Assembly: GCF_000568255.1 (NCBI RefSeq)
Contig: NZ_KK037166.1
Location: 9,269,372-9,333,371 of the forward strand
Direction of reading: 5' to 3'
DNA from: Kutzneria sp. 744
GTDB lineage: Bacteria; Actinomycetota; Actinomycetes; Mycobacteriales; Pseudonocardiaceae
Length of the DNA stretch: 64,000 nt
The notes under the pieces are model-generated. The model was not told where the DNA came from. It worked only from the letters and a program-made list of their open reading frames with translations, and searched no databases. The translations under genes and the position numbers were made by a program. Positions 11,553 to 19,659 of this stretch are shown in pieces. Within the stretch, counting starts at the first letter, position 1. Each line of letters opens with the position of its first letter.

Positions 11553-11568
11553 TCTACCAGGTGGTAGA
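11553..11568. promoter_or_regulatory. palindromic operator candidate before the isomerase operon
   Basis: TCTACCAGGTGGTAGA has 7-bp arms around a GG centre. It is 40 bp upstream of the isomerase ATG, where a repressor of a carbohydrate operon would bind. No regulator gene is adjacent, so the protein that uses it is unknown. Confidence 0.45.
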
Positions 11569-11607
11569 GATTTGGGTGATGGCGGTCACCGACCCCAAGG
11601 AGCTGGG

Positions 11608-12342
11608 ATGAGCGAGCTTTCCGTGCAGCTGTACTCGGTCCGCGACAGGTTCGCCGAGGACCCGGCCGCCGTGCTGGCGCGGCTGGCCGACATCGGCTTC
11701 AAGCATGTGGAGCCGTACGGCGTCCTGGAGAACGTCGCCACACTGCGCAGCGGGCTGCCGGCCAACGGCCTCACCGCGCCCACCGCGCACGCCCGCCTGA
11801 TCGGGGCCGACCAGGCCGCGGTCTTCGCCGCCGCGGCCGAGCTGGGCATCGACGTGGTGATCGACCCGTTCGTCGGCGCCGAGCACTGGCAGCAGGCCGG
11901 CGACATCGGCGCGACCGCCGACGCCCTGAACGCCGCCGCCAAGCTGGCCGCCGAGCACGGGGTGCGCGTCGGCTACCACAACCACTGGTGGGAGCTGCAG
12001 TCCCGGCTCGACGGCCGCAGCGCGTTCGAGGTGTTCGCCGACCAGCTCGACCCCGCCCTGGTGCTGGAGGTCGACACCTACTGGGCCACCGCCGGCGGCG
12101 AGGACGCCCCGGCGCTGCTGCGGCGGCTCGGGGACCGGGTGCGGGCCATCCACGTGAAGGACGGCGGCCTGAACACCGACGCCACCGGCCAGGTTCCGGC
12201 CGGCCAGGGCACCGTTCCCGTCGCCGAGGTCCTCGCCGCCGCCCCACAGGCGCTGCGTGTCGTGGAGTTCGACCAGTACGACGGCGACATCTACGAGGGC
12301 ATCGCCGCCAGCCGCGCCTTCGTCGTGGGGCTTGAGCCGTGA
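11608..12342 (+). CDS. sugar phosphate isomerase/epimerase family protein (TIM barrel)
   Basis: A 244-residue xylose-isomerase-like TIM-barrel protein, of the type found beside Gfo/Idh/MocA dehydrogenases in inositol and sugar-acid catabolism. The opening SVQLYSVRD and the metal-site segments GYHNHWWE, EVDTYWA and IHVKDG are characteristic. The ATG has AAGGAG just upstream; earlier in-frame codons belong to the spacer. Its stop overlaps the ATG/GTG start of the next gene, a Gfo/Idh oxidoreductase, so the two formed one operon. The substrate cannot be named. Confidence 0.87.
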   Translation: MSELSVQLYSVRDRFAEDPAAVLARLADIGFKHVEPYGVLENVATLRSGLPANGLTAPTAHARLIGADQAAVFAAAAELGIDVVIDPFVGAEHWQQAGDIGATADALNAAAKLAAEHGVRVGYHNHWWELQSRLDGRSAFEVFADQLDPALVLEVDTYWATAGGEDAPALLRRLGDRVRAIHVKDGGLNTDATGQVPAGQGTVPVAEVLAAAPQALRVVEFDQYDGDIYEGIAASRAFVVGLEP

Positions 12343-13441
12343 GCGGGCCCATGGGCGTCGGTGTGATCGGCGCCGGCGTCATCAGCGACACCTATCTGAC
12401 CAACCTGACCAGCTTCCCCGACCTGCGGGTGCTGTTCGTCGCCGATCTCGACACCGCCCGCGCCGCCGCCCAGGCCGCCAAGTTCGGCGTGCCTTCCTCC
12501 GGCACCGTGGCCGAGCTGTTGGCCACGCCGGACATTGAGCTCGTCGTCAACCTGACCGTGCCCAGCGCGCATGTCGACGTCGGCCTCGCGGCGCTGGAAT
12601 CCGGCAAGCACGTGTGGGCCGAGAAGCCGTTGGCCATGGACCGGCAGACCGGCCGCAAGCTGCTCGACCGTGCCCGCGAGCGCGGCCTTCGGGTCGCCAG
12701 CGCCCCCGACACCGTGCTCGGCGCCGGCCTTCAGACCGCGCGTCGGGCCGTCGACGCCGGCACCATCGGCACGCCGCTGTCGGCCCTGGCGCTGTTCCAG
12801 GTGCCCGGGCCCGAGATCTGGCATCCGTCGCCGGAGTTCTTGTACCAGCCCGGGGCCGGTCCGCTGCTGGACATGGGGCCGTACTACCTGACCACCTTGA
12901 TCCAGCTCTTCGGCCCCATCCGCCGGGTCACCGGCTCCGGGGCTCGGGCCCAGGACCGCCGGGTCATCGCCAGCGGGCCCAAGGCCGGCACCGAGTTCCC
13001 CGTCGACGTCCTCATGATTTTTTTTCGCCCTGCTGGAGTTCGAGCGCGGCGGCTCCGCCCAGGTCGTGTTCAGCTTCGACTCCAAGCTCGTGCGGCGGGG
13101 CCAGTTGGAGGTCACCGGTTTTCTTTCGGCACCGCCGTCCTGCCCGACCCCAACAAGTTTCGTCGGCAGCACCCTCCTGCATCTCGGGACGAGCCGGAGG
13201 AGCTTGCCGCGCAAGGACAATTCCGCCGAGCGCGGCCCGGCGCCCTCGAACTGGCCCGCTCCATCCGCGCCGGCGTGCCCGAGCGCGCCTCCGGCGAACT
13301 GGCTACCACGTCCTGGACGCCCTGCTCGCCGTGGAGGAGTCCATCGCCGCCGGCCATTCCGTAGAAGTGGCCAGCACCGTTGAGGTTCCGCCCGCCCTGC
13401 CGGTGGACTGGGATCCTTTCAGCGCTACTTTCGGCACCTGA
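12339..13441 (+). pseudogene. Gfo/Idh/MocA family oxidoreductase, several frameshifts in the C-terminal third
   Basis: The first 226 residues are a normal NAD(P)-dependent sugar dehydrogenase: GVGVIGAGVIS Rossmann start, then AEKPLAMD with the conserved EKP lysine. From an eight-T run at 13017-13024 the frame jumps. Family-like text then alternates: LLEFERGGSAQVVFSF in frame 1, FGTAVLPDPNKF and EELAAQGQFRRARPG in frame 3, and YHVLDALLAVEESIAAGHS in frame 2, ending at 13441. At least four indels are needed to restore one protein. Either the gene is dead or this stretch is badly sequenced. It starts with GTG within the isomerase stop. Confidence 0.8.
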
Positions 13442-13452
13442 CCGACCGGTTC

Positions 13453-13809
13453 TTGGCGGGTGGGGCCGGTCCCACCCGCCCTTTGCCGCGGATTCGGTAC
13501 CCGTTCGAGCTTTGTGGTCCGGTGTGGACGATCACGGCGGTTATGGTCGGTTATGACCTGGACTCTCTCGCCGCCGTCGATCCCGCCCGCATGATCGCCG
13601 CTGCCGGCGCGGTGCTCTCCCACTACCGCTCCGCTCCCGGCCTGCGCCAGCAGGTTCCCACCGTGTTCAGTCCTGTCATCGGCGGCGACACCTTGCCGAC
13701 CACGCCCCTGCGGGCCATCGCCGCCGGCTTCGCTCGTGACGTCGATTTGTTGTTGTGCCACACCGTCGACGAGTTCCGCTTGATGTTGGATGAGCCGGAG
13801 CGGGTGTAG
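13453..13809 (+). pseudogene. carboxylesterase (type B) C-terminal fragment
   Basis: The readable part from about 13545 contains FSPVIGGDTLPTTPLRAIAAG followed by DVDLLLCHTVDEFRLM. That is the hallmark of the C-terminal third of para-nitrobenzyl esterase-like carboxylesterases (a conserved 'gD-LP--P--ai--G' segment, then 'GtN-dE'). The GxSxG nucleophile region and N-terminal two thirds are absent, and no complete frame exists before it. I read this as a gene remnant. The TTG at 13453 is only the open-frame limit; an ATG lies at 13545. Confidence 0.55.
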
Positions 13810-13841
13810 TCGGTGAGTGGCCCGCGCCGAGATGTCAGGCC

Positions 13842-14081
13842 GTGCCGGCGCAGGTCCCTGTTCCCTCTAGGCCGTCGGAGAACGCCGGCCTGCGGTTGAG
13901 AGGTGTGAGGCCCACCGTGCGGATCAGATTCATCGGCGCCCAGGCCATCGCCGTGGCGGCGCTTCGCTCAGGTCACGAGGCGGTGCTGAGCAACAGCCGG
14001 GGTCCGGACACCAACAACTCGATCCAGGCTTCGGCTACGGGCGGCGTGCTGCCTGCCCTGAACCTCGTCAAGCTGGACTGA
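13842..14081 (+). pseudogene. remnant of an NAD(P)-binding oxidoreductase N-terminus
   Basis: The frame contains IRFIGAQAIAVAALRSGHEAVLSNSRGPDT. This resembles the N-terminus of F420H2:NADP+ oxidoreductase/NAD(P)-binding proteins, in which the dinucleotide loop leads to GHEV-SNSRGPE. The glycine loop itself is damaged, and the text soon ends in unrelated sequence at 14081. It is probably a decayed fragment. The spacer up to the TetR stop at 14276 holds a large palindrome and no gene I can support. Confidence 0.4.
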
Positions 14082-14195
14082 AGAGGTTGTCGACGGCCGC
14101 CGTCACCCTCGCCTTCGGCCCGCTCCAGGCGCTGACGCAGGGCGAGGATGCCGGCCTTGCGGTGCGCGCCGATCAGCACAGAACCAAACCCGCAA

Positions 14196-14273
14196 CCGCG
14201 AGTCCCGCTCTCGGGCAGCTATGTGTCGAGTTCCGGAACTCGACATTCAGTTGCCGGAGAGCGGGACTCGCGG
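14196..14273. repeat. compound palindrome, member of a dispersed GCGAGTC repeat family
   Basis: The outer arms 14196-14217 and 14252-14273 are inverted copies with one mismatch in 22 bp. The inner bases 14224-14245 form a perfect 22-bp palindrome, TGTCGAGTTCC and its complement. The arm core CCGCGAGTCCCGCTCTC recurs at 26137, 26186, 26256 and 49215. It sits 3 bp beyond the TetR stop, so it could also end transcription from both sides. Confidence 0.8.
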
Positions 14274-14275
14274 TG

Positions 14276-14875
14276 TCAGAGGGGGACTGTGAGCAGGGAT
14301 TGGAGGTAGAAGCGGAGGGAGGCGACGAGGTCGACGTCGTCGGGGGTGGTGAGCCACTGGACCTGGAGGCCGTCCATGAGGGCGATGAAGGTGACGGTGG
14401 CCTGCTCGGGGTCGATGCCGGGACGGAGGTCGCCGGAGTCGGCCAGCACGCGGAAGGAGTCCCGCACGCCGGCCCGGGCCTCGTCGTAGTGCCGACGGAA
14501 GTAGTCGTGGGCGGGGTGGTCGGCGGCGACGGCCTCGGCGGCCAGGCGGGAGTACAGATCCACGATGCCGGGGTGGCGGACGTTGTGGGAGGCCAGGGCC
14601 AGGTAGTGGCGCAGCACCTCCAGCCCGGGCGGCGAGGCGAGCTGCTCCCGCTCGGCGTCCTCGGCGTCGCGGCGCTCCAGGACGGCGGCGAGCAGGGCCT
14701 CCTTGGTGGGGAAGTAGTACAGCAGGCCGGCGTGGGACATGCCGACACGCTTGGCGATCTCCCGCAGCGACGCCCCGTGGTAGCCGACCTCGCCGTACAC
14801 GACTTCCGCCGCGGAGATGATGTCCTCCCGGCGGATCCGGCCCTTCAGGTAGCCCCCGGTGTCGACGGCGCGCAT
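14276..14875 (-). CDS. TetR/AcrR family transcriptional regulator
   Basis: A 199-residue TetR regulator. The helix-turn-helix is clear: REDIISAAEVVYGEVGYHG, then SLREIAKRVGMSHAGLLYYFPTKEALLAAVLERRD at about residues 15-65. The C-terminal ligand domain is helical and divergent. The start is the ATG of MRAVDTGGYL; the frame is open beyond it only by GC bias. It is divergent from the DeoR/MFS pair with 68 bp between, so it may control both sides. The ligand is unknown. Confidence 0.9.
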   Translation of the reverse strand: MRAVDTGGYLKGRIRREDIISAAEVVYGEVGYHGASLREIAKRVGMSHAGLLYYFPTKEALLAAVLERRDAEDAEREQLASPPGLEVLRHYLALASHNVRHPGIVDLYSRLAAEAVAADHPAHDYFRRHYDEARAGVRDSFRVLADSGDLRPGIDPEQATVTFIALMDGLQVQWLTTPDDVDLVASLRFYLQSLLTVPL

Positions 14876-14943
14876 GAAACCATCATGCCGCAGCGGCAAA
14901 GGAACAAGCCGGGTGATAGAACGAACAAACGGGTTGTGCGAAC

Positions 14944-15741
14944 ATGGTCCGGAATGGAAACATCCCACGGGTGAGGGGAGCGGAGCGGCAGCGGGTGATC
15001 GTCGAGCGGCTGAAGAGCACGGCTCAGGTGACGGTCGCGGAGCTCGCGGTGGAGATGGGCGCGTCGGAGATGACGGTGCGCCGTGACCTGGACGTCCTGG
15101 CCGCGCACGGCGTGCTGCGCCGGGTGCATGGGGGCGCGGTGCCGGCGACGCCGTCCGGAGTGGAGCCGCCGTTCGCGGCCCGGGCCGTGTCGGCGACGCA
15201 GGCCAAGCGGGCCATAGCCGAGGCTGCGGTCGACCTGATCCGTGACGGCGAGACGATCGTCCTGGACAGCGGCACGACCGCGCTGGAGGTGGCCCGCCGG
15301 CTGCGCGACCGCGCGGTGACGGTGCTGCCGTTGTCGCTGCACGCGGTGACGGAACTCCTTGACGCGCCAAGGGTTCGGCTGCTGATCCCGGGCGGTGAGC
15401 CGCGGCCGGGGGAGCTGGCCATGGTCGGCCCGCTGACCCTGAACTCCCTCCGACAGCTCAGATTCGACGTCGCGGTGCTGAGCCCCTGCGCGTTCAGCCT
15501 CGACGACGGGCTCACCGCCTTCGACCTGGACGACGCGGAGGTCAAGCAGCAGGCCCTCGCGATGTCGGCCCGGACCCTCGCGCTGATCGACGGCGCGAAG
15601 TGGGACCGCGCCGCGCTGGCCCACGTCTGCGCCGCCGACCGCCCCGACGTCGTCGTCACCGACCCGGCCGCACCCGAGGACCAGCGCCGGGCGCTGGCCG
15701 AACGTGGCGTGCTGGTGCACGTCACAGAGGAGACCGCATGA
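14944..15741 (+). CDS. DeoR/GlpR family transcriptional regulator
   Basis: A 265-residue DeoR-type repressor. An N-terminal winged helix (ERQRVIVERL, then VTVAELAVEMGASEMTVRRDLDVL) is followed by the sugar-phosphate sensor domain with VLDSGTTALEVA and the C-terminal LIDGAKWDR. Such proteins respond to phosphorylated sugars. Its TGA overlaps the ATG of the MFS gene (ATGA), so the two are translationally coupled and the transporter is the obvious target. A GTG at 14971 is an alternative start. The repeated GAACA words in the leader (near 14907, 14924 and 14938) could be operators. Confidence 0.9.
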   Translation: MVRNGNIPRVRGAERQRVIVERLKSTAQVTVAELAVEMGASEMTVRRDLDVLAAHGVLRRVHGGAVPATPSGVEPPFAARAVSATQAKRAIAEAAVDLIRDGETIVLDSGTTALEVARRLRDRAVTVLPLSLHAVTELLDAPRVRLLIPGGEPRPGELAMVGPLTLNSLRQLRFDVAVLSPCAFSLDDGLTAFDLDDAEVKQQALAMSARTLALIDGAKWDRAALAHVCAADRPDVVVTDPAAPEDQRRALAERGVLVHVTEETA

Positions 15742-16925
15742 CCTCGCCCCCACGGGCCGCCCGCTTCGCGACCTTCCTGACCTTCGGCCTGAACGGCTTC
15801 GGCCTCGGCATGTGGCTGGTGCACCTGCCGAACGTGGAGCGCGACGTCGACATCCCGCACAGCGTGCTCGGCCTGCTCCTGCTGGTGCTGGGCGGCTCGG
15901 CCCTGGTCGGCATGCAGGTGGTCGGCCCGCTGGTGGACAAGATCGGCCCCCGCCGGCTCGTGCCGGCCGCGGCGGCGGCCTTCGGGCTCTCGCTGACGGT
16001 GCCGGGCTGGCTGACCTCGTGGTGGGCGCTCGGCCTGATCATGATCGTGATGGGCTTCGCCAACGGCGCGCTGGACGTCGCCATGAACGCGCATGCCGTG
16101 GTGGTGGAAAGGGGCTACCCCCGGCCGATCATGGCGGCGTTCCACGCGGTGTGGTCGATCGGCGGCGCGTTCGCCGCGCTGATCGGCTCGGTGGTGCTCG
16201 GCTCAGGCGTGCCGACCGGGATCACGCTGACCGCCGTGGGCCTGTTCGTGGCCGCGCTTTCACTGGTGGCCGGCCGTTTCACGATCGACGCCGACCACCA
16301 CAAGGCCGAGGAAACCGTTGTCACGCCGGCCAAACCGGCGCCGAAGGGCCTGGTCTGGATCCTGGGCTTCCTCGCGCTGGCGCTGATGCTGTCCGAGGGC
16401 GTCGCCAACGACTGGGCGACGTTGGAGCTCAAGGGCATCCTCAACGCCTCGGCCGGCGAGGCCCCGCTCGGCTACGGGGCGTTCGCGGTGGCCATGACCG
16501 TCGGCCGCTTCGCCACCGACCGGGTCGCCGCCAGGATCGGGGCAACCCGAATCGTCCGCTACGGCGCGGCGATCGCCGCGATCGGGCTGACGGTCGTGGT
16601 GTTCTCGCCGTGGATCTGGTTGGCGCTGGTGGGATACGCGCTGTTCGGCATCGGGCTGGCCGGCGGCGTGCCGCAGTTGTTCACCGCCGCCGGCAACCTC
16701 GACCACCGCTCGGCCGGCGCCCTGATGGCCAGGGTCGTCGGCCTCGGCTACGTCGGCCTGCTGGCCGGGCCGGCCGTCATCGGCGGCCTGACCCGGTTCA
16801 TGCCCCTCAACGCGGCCTTCTTCGTGCCCATCGTCCTTTGTGTGCTGACCGTCGTGTTCGCGTCCGCGCTGAACCCGCGCAAGGACGACGAACTCGTCGA
16901 TCAGCGGCCGATGCGGAACGTGTAG
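15738..16925 (+). CDS. MFS transporter
   Basis: A 395-residue major facilitator with about 12 hydrophobic segments. The first half carries GMWLVHLPNVERDVDIPHSVLGLLL-type text and the loop VDKIGPRRLV between TM2 and TM3. This resembles the YbjJ/FucP-like group with the segment GFANGALDVAMNAHA. The ATG overlaps the DeoR stop. The C-terminus overlaps the convergent hydroxyquinol dioxygenase gene by 25 bp. The exported or imported compound is unknown; a sugar or sugar derivative fits the DeoR partner. Confidence 0.9.
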   Translation: MTSPPRAARFATFLTFGLNGFGLGMWLVHLPNVERDVDIPHSVLGLLLLVLGGSALVGMQVVGPLVDKIGPRRLVPAAAAAFGLSLTVPGWLTSWWALGLIMIVMGFANGALDVAMNAHAVVVERGYPRPIMAAFHAVWSIGGAFAALIGSVVLGSGVPTGITLTAVGLFVAALSLVAGRFTIDADHHKAEETVVTPAKPAPKGLVWILGFLALALMLSEGVANDWATLELKGILNASAGEAPLGYGAFAVAMTVGRFATDRVAARIGATRIVRYGAAIAAIGLTVVVFSPWIWLALVGYALFGIGLAGGVPQLFTAAGNLDHRSAGALMARVVGLGYVGLLAGPAVIGGLTRFMPLNAAFFVPIVLCVLTVVFASALNPRKDDELVDQRPMRNV

Positions 16926-18493
16926 TCCAGCCGGTGCCAGCCGTCCGCCCCCACCGCACGGCCGGCCGGCGGCTCGCCCTGCGCCTTCGGGAAGTCCACG
17001 ATCAGGCCGTTCTTGACGCCGAACACCGTGTCGGAGTCCATGTACGCGCCGCCCTTGACGAACAGCTGCGTGACCAGCTTGTGGTAGTTCGGGGCCACGA
17101 TCATGAAGTGCACGTGCGGGGCCCGGTACGGGTGCCGGTTGGTGCCCTGGAGCATCTGGCCCACCGGCCCGTCCTCCGGCACCGGGTACTCGCGCGGCAG
17201 GGTCGTCCAGAACGTCAGCCTGCCCTCGTCGTCGGCGACGAACCGGGCGCGCAGCACCGGGCCGTCCACCTCGGGCAGCTGCACGTCGTAGAAGCCATCC
17301 TTGTTGGCCTGCCACACGTCCACGACCGCGCCCGGCACCGCCTTGCCGTCCACGTCGACGATCTGCGTGGACACCCACAGCGGATCGCCGGCGAGGCCGC
17401 CGGAGATGTCCGCGCCGTGCTCCATGGCCGGCGGACCCTCCACATAGAACGGTCCGAGCACCGCCGACGGCGTGGTCAGCGGGCTGCGTGAGTTGGTCAG
17501 GGCGTCCACGACGCTGGACACGCCGAGCGTGTCGGACAGCAGCACGAACTCCTTGCGCTTGTCGTCGCTGATCTGGCCGGTGCGGGTGAGGAAGTCGATG
17601 GCGAACAGCCACTCGTCCTCGGTGACGTCGTTGTGCACGGCGAAGTGGTGCAGGTGCCGCACCAGGTCGGTGATCAGCTGCTTGAGCCGCGGGCTCGGGG
17701 TCTCGTCGAAGCTGGCGATGACCTGCGCGGTCAGCGCGCTCAGGTCCGGGGCGCCCTCGGGCCGGGTTCCCTCCCAGGCCGCGCGCAGCACCGACATCGG
17801 CTCGATGCCGTCCAAAGAGGACTCGGCAAGACCGAGCTCCCGCAACGAGCTCGGGCCGCCCAGCGAGTGCACGAGGTCGTACACGGCCGCCGCCGCGTCC
17901 GGCACGTCAAGCGCGTCGGCCACCTTCGCCAGCGCCTCCGGCGACTCCTTCTCCTTGTACGCCATGACGTGCGGCAGCATCACCGTGTGGGTCTCGGCGT
18001 GCGGCAGGTCGAACTGGCCGCCGAGCTGGTGACACAGCTTGTGGTGCAGGCCCATGCTCACCTGCGCCATGAGGCTGCCGGCCAGCCACGCCGACTCCAG
18101 CAGCTCAGCCCGGGCGTCCACATCGGACGGATCGGCCGTGACCAGGGGAAGCGAGTGCGTGATGCCACGGATCGCCTGTACGGCAACGGCATCGGTGGCT
18201 GGGTTGGCTTCCGGCGAGTACAACGCCTCCACGGCGTGAGCCAGGGCGTTGACCGCGCTGGTGACCGTCGTCGGAACCGGCAGTTCCACCGTCAGGTCCA
18301 CGTCGTAGATCACCGTCTCCGGCAGGATGTCCGGCGACCGGCGGGTGGTCTTCCGGCCGTTCTCGGTCTCGCCGAGCACCGGCGTCACCTCGGAGCCGGC
18401 GTACGTGGTGGGCAGGATCACCTGCGGCACACCGGTTCGCGCGGCCAGCGCCTTGGCCAGGCCGGTGGTGGAGCCGCCGCCGACCGCGACCAC
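16901..18493 (-). CDS. maleylacetate reductase-hydroxyquinol 1,2-dioxygenase fusion, 5'-truncated
   Basis: The N-terminal part is an iron-alcohol-dehydrogenase fold maleylacetate reductase (VAVGGGSTTGLAKALA, LPTTYAGSEVTP, and metal-site histidines in HHKLCHQLGG and PHAETH). The C-terminal half is an intradiol hydroxyquinol dioxygenase: GPFYVEGPP, VDVWQANKDGFYD, REYPVPEDGPVG and HPYRAPHVHF supply the Tyr/Tyr/His/His iron ligands. Together they would convert hydroxyquinol to maleylacetate and then 3-oxoadipate. The fusion type is known in actinomycetes. Here the frame is closed by a TGA at 18542-18544, and the first roughly 75-80 residues of the reductase are missing. Low-GC DNA begins at that point. 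The dioxygenase half looks intact; the reductase half is probably dead. The listed start is a GTG. Confidence 0.85.
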   Translation of the reverse strand: MVAVGGGSTTGLAKALAARTGVPQVILPTTYAGSEVTPVLGETENGRKTTRRSPDILPETVIYDVDLTVELPVPTTVTSAVNALAHAVEALYSPEANPATDAVAVQAIRGITHSLPLVTADPSDVDARAELLESAWLAGSLMAQVSMGLHHKLCHQLGGQFDLPHAETHTVMLPHVMAYKEKESPEALAKVADALDVPDAAAAVYDLVHSLGGPSSLRELGLAESSLDGIEPMSVLRAAWEGTRPEGAPDLSALTAQVIASFDETPSPRLKQLITDLVRHLHHFAVHNDVTEDEWLFAIDFLTRTGQISDDKRKEFVLLSDTLGVSSVVDALTNSRSPLTTPSAVLGPFYVEGPPAMEHGADISGGLAGDPLWVSTQIVDVDGKAVPGAVVDVWQANKDGFYDVQLPEVDGPVLRARFVADDEGRLTFWTTLPREYPVPEDGPVGQMLQGTNRHPYRAPHVHFMIVAPNYHKLVTQLFVKGGAYMDSDTVFGVKNGLIVDFPKAQGEPPAGRAVGADGWHRLDYTFRIGR

Positions 18494-18540
18494 GCAGTCC
18501 GCGGCGGCCGACTTCAGGACGTCCAGCGCCTGCGCGTGAC

Positions 18541-18924
18541 CTCACCGGGTAGTTAGCCAGTAGCCTAAAGCCCTGAGAAGAACAGGCGGATCGGAAGGGG
18601 AGTAACAATTATGGGTACGACACCTCGTCTTTCCATCATTACCGGACTTCGTATTTTGAGCCGCTTTCTGGGGAAGATAAATTATATCAGTTGTCCTCTC
18701 TCCATACATCATTGCCAACATTCATACCCCTGGAGGCTTTCCCCGATTACGGTCGCGACGGTTTGGGCGGCTGCCGTCCCCATCGGTTCGGTAAACAATG
18801 TACACTACTACTCCCTACACCCGGATCCAGCGGCTATATTGACGAAGGTGGGCGAGGGTCATTCCGATCGCTTCTGACGACCCGGGTGGGACTGGGGGAA
18901 TGCACGAAACCCGCGCGTCATGGC
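18541..18924. other. low-GC segment cutting into the reductase gene
   Basis: About 380 bp with clearly lower GC (near 50%) and many A/T words such as AAGATAAATTATATCAG, unlike everything around it. It starts exactly where the maleylacetate reductase gene loses its 5' end and stops at the end of the flavin reductase gene. I see no inverted ends, tRNA or integrase. It may be a scar of horizontal transfer, an IS remnant or a mis-assembled junction. Confidence 0.7.
18611..18877 (+). CDS. possible 88-residue protein in the low-GC segment
   Basis: The ATG is preceded by GGAAGGGGAG about 8 bases upstream, a good ribosome binding site. The product begins MGTTPRLSIITGLRILSR and has a cysteine-, histidine- and tyrosine-rich middle (YISCPLSIHHC). 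Codon use is mixed and not GC-biased, unlike the host genes. I recognise no family. It may be chance, a foreign small gene, or a peptide precursor. Confidence is low because only the RBS and open frame support it. Confidence 0.25.
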   Translation: MGTTPRLSIITGLRILSRFLGKINYISCPLSIHHCQHSYPWRLSPITVATVWAAAVPIGSVNNVHYYSLHPDPAAILTKVGEGHSDRF

Positions 18925-19479
18925 TCAGCCTCGGATCTGGTCGTGCAGCGCGGTCAGCAGCTCGCGCAGCAGGTTGATGGTCATCTCGTCGGTGATGTTG
19001 CCGCCGTCGTCGAACCGCTGGGCCGCGCCGAACAGCATCAGCTCGGGCTTGATCACCACGTGCGAGTGCGTCCACAGGAACACCTGCCGCAGGGCCAGCT
19101 GCGCCCGCACGGTGCCGAACTGGCTGGGCGAGGCGCCCATGATGGCGATGTGCTTGTGCCGCAGCACCGAGCTCGCGGCCGGCCGGGACGCCCAGTCCAG
19201 CAGGTTCTTCAGCCCGCCGGGGATCGAGTAGTTGTACTCGGGGGTGGCGATGAGCAGGCCGTCGGCGTCGGCGATGGCCAGCCGCAGCTGGGCCACCGAG
19301 GCCGGCAGGTTCTCGTCGTTGTCCAGATCCGCGTTGTAGTGCGGCAGGTCGCCGAGCCCCTCGTAGGTGGAGATGGTCATGCCGGCCGGCGCGTGTTTCT
19401 GGGCGTTGCGCACCAGTGCGGTGTTGAACGAGCCCGCGCGCAGGCTGCCGGAGATGGCCAGGATGTTCAGGTCGTTCAC
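18925..19479 (-). CDS. NADPH-dependent FMN reductase
   Basis: A 184-residue flavodoxin-fold reductase of the chromate/azo reductase-like family. It begins LNILAISGSLRAGSFNTALVR, carrying the phosphate-binding loop for FMN, and continues with TPEYNYSIPGGLKNLLDWASR, the conserved signature of this family. It reduces FMN or quinones with NADPH. The start chosen is the GTG at 19479 because GGAGAG lies about 6 bases upstream; the open frame before it (to 19620) does not resemble the family. A 180-bp leader precedes it. It is unrelated to the low-GC block downstream. Confidence 0.88.
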   Translation of the reverse strand: MNDLNILAISGSLRAGSFNTALVRNAQKHAPAGMTISTYEGLGDLPHYNADLDNDENLPASVAQLRLAIADADGLLIATPEYNYSIPGGLKNLLDWASRPAASSVLRHKHIAIMGASPSQFGTVRAQLALRQVFLWTHSHVVIKPELMLFGAAQRFDDGGNITDEMTINLLRELLTALHDQIRG

Positions 19480-19659
19480 AAACTCTCCTCGCTGGCGCTC
19501 GGAGCGTCTGCGACCGATGTCCCAGTGTTGAATGGTGCCCTCGCAAGCTCGGTCACGCGGCTCCTCAAGATTCGACAAGGTCCACTTAATCGCGAACCGA
19601 AGCCCTGTGCCAGCCCGCATCCTGAGGTGGACCCATTCGGAAAGTTTCGGTGTCCCAGA

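Noticed and set aside
14087-14974. A plus-strand frame opposite the TetR gene
   Set aside because: Gly/Val/Asp-rich shadow without family features; the TetR helix-turn-helix on the other strand is clear.
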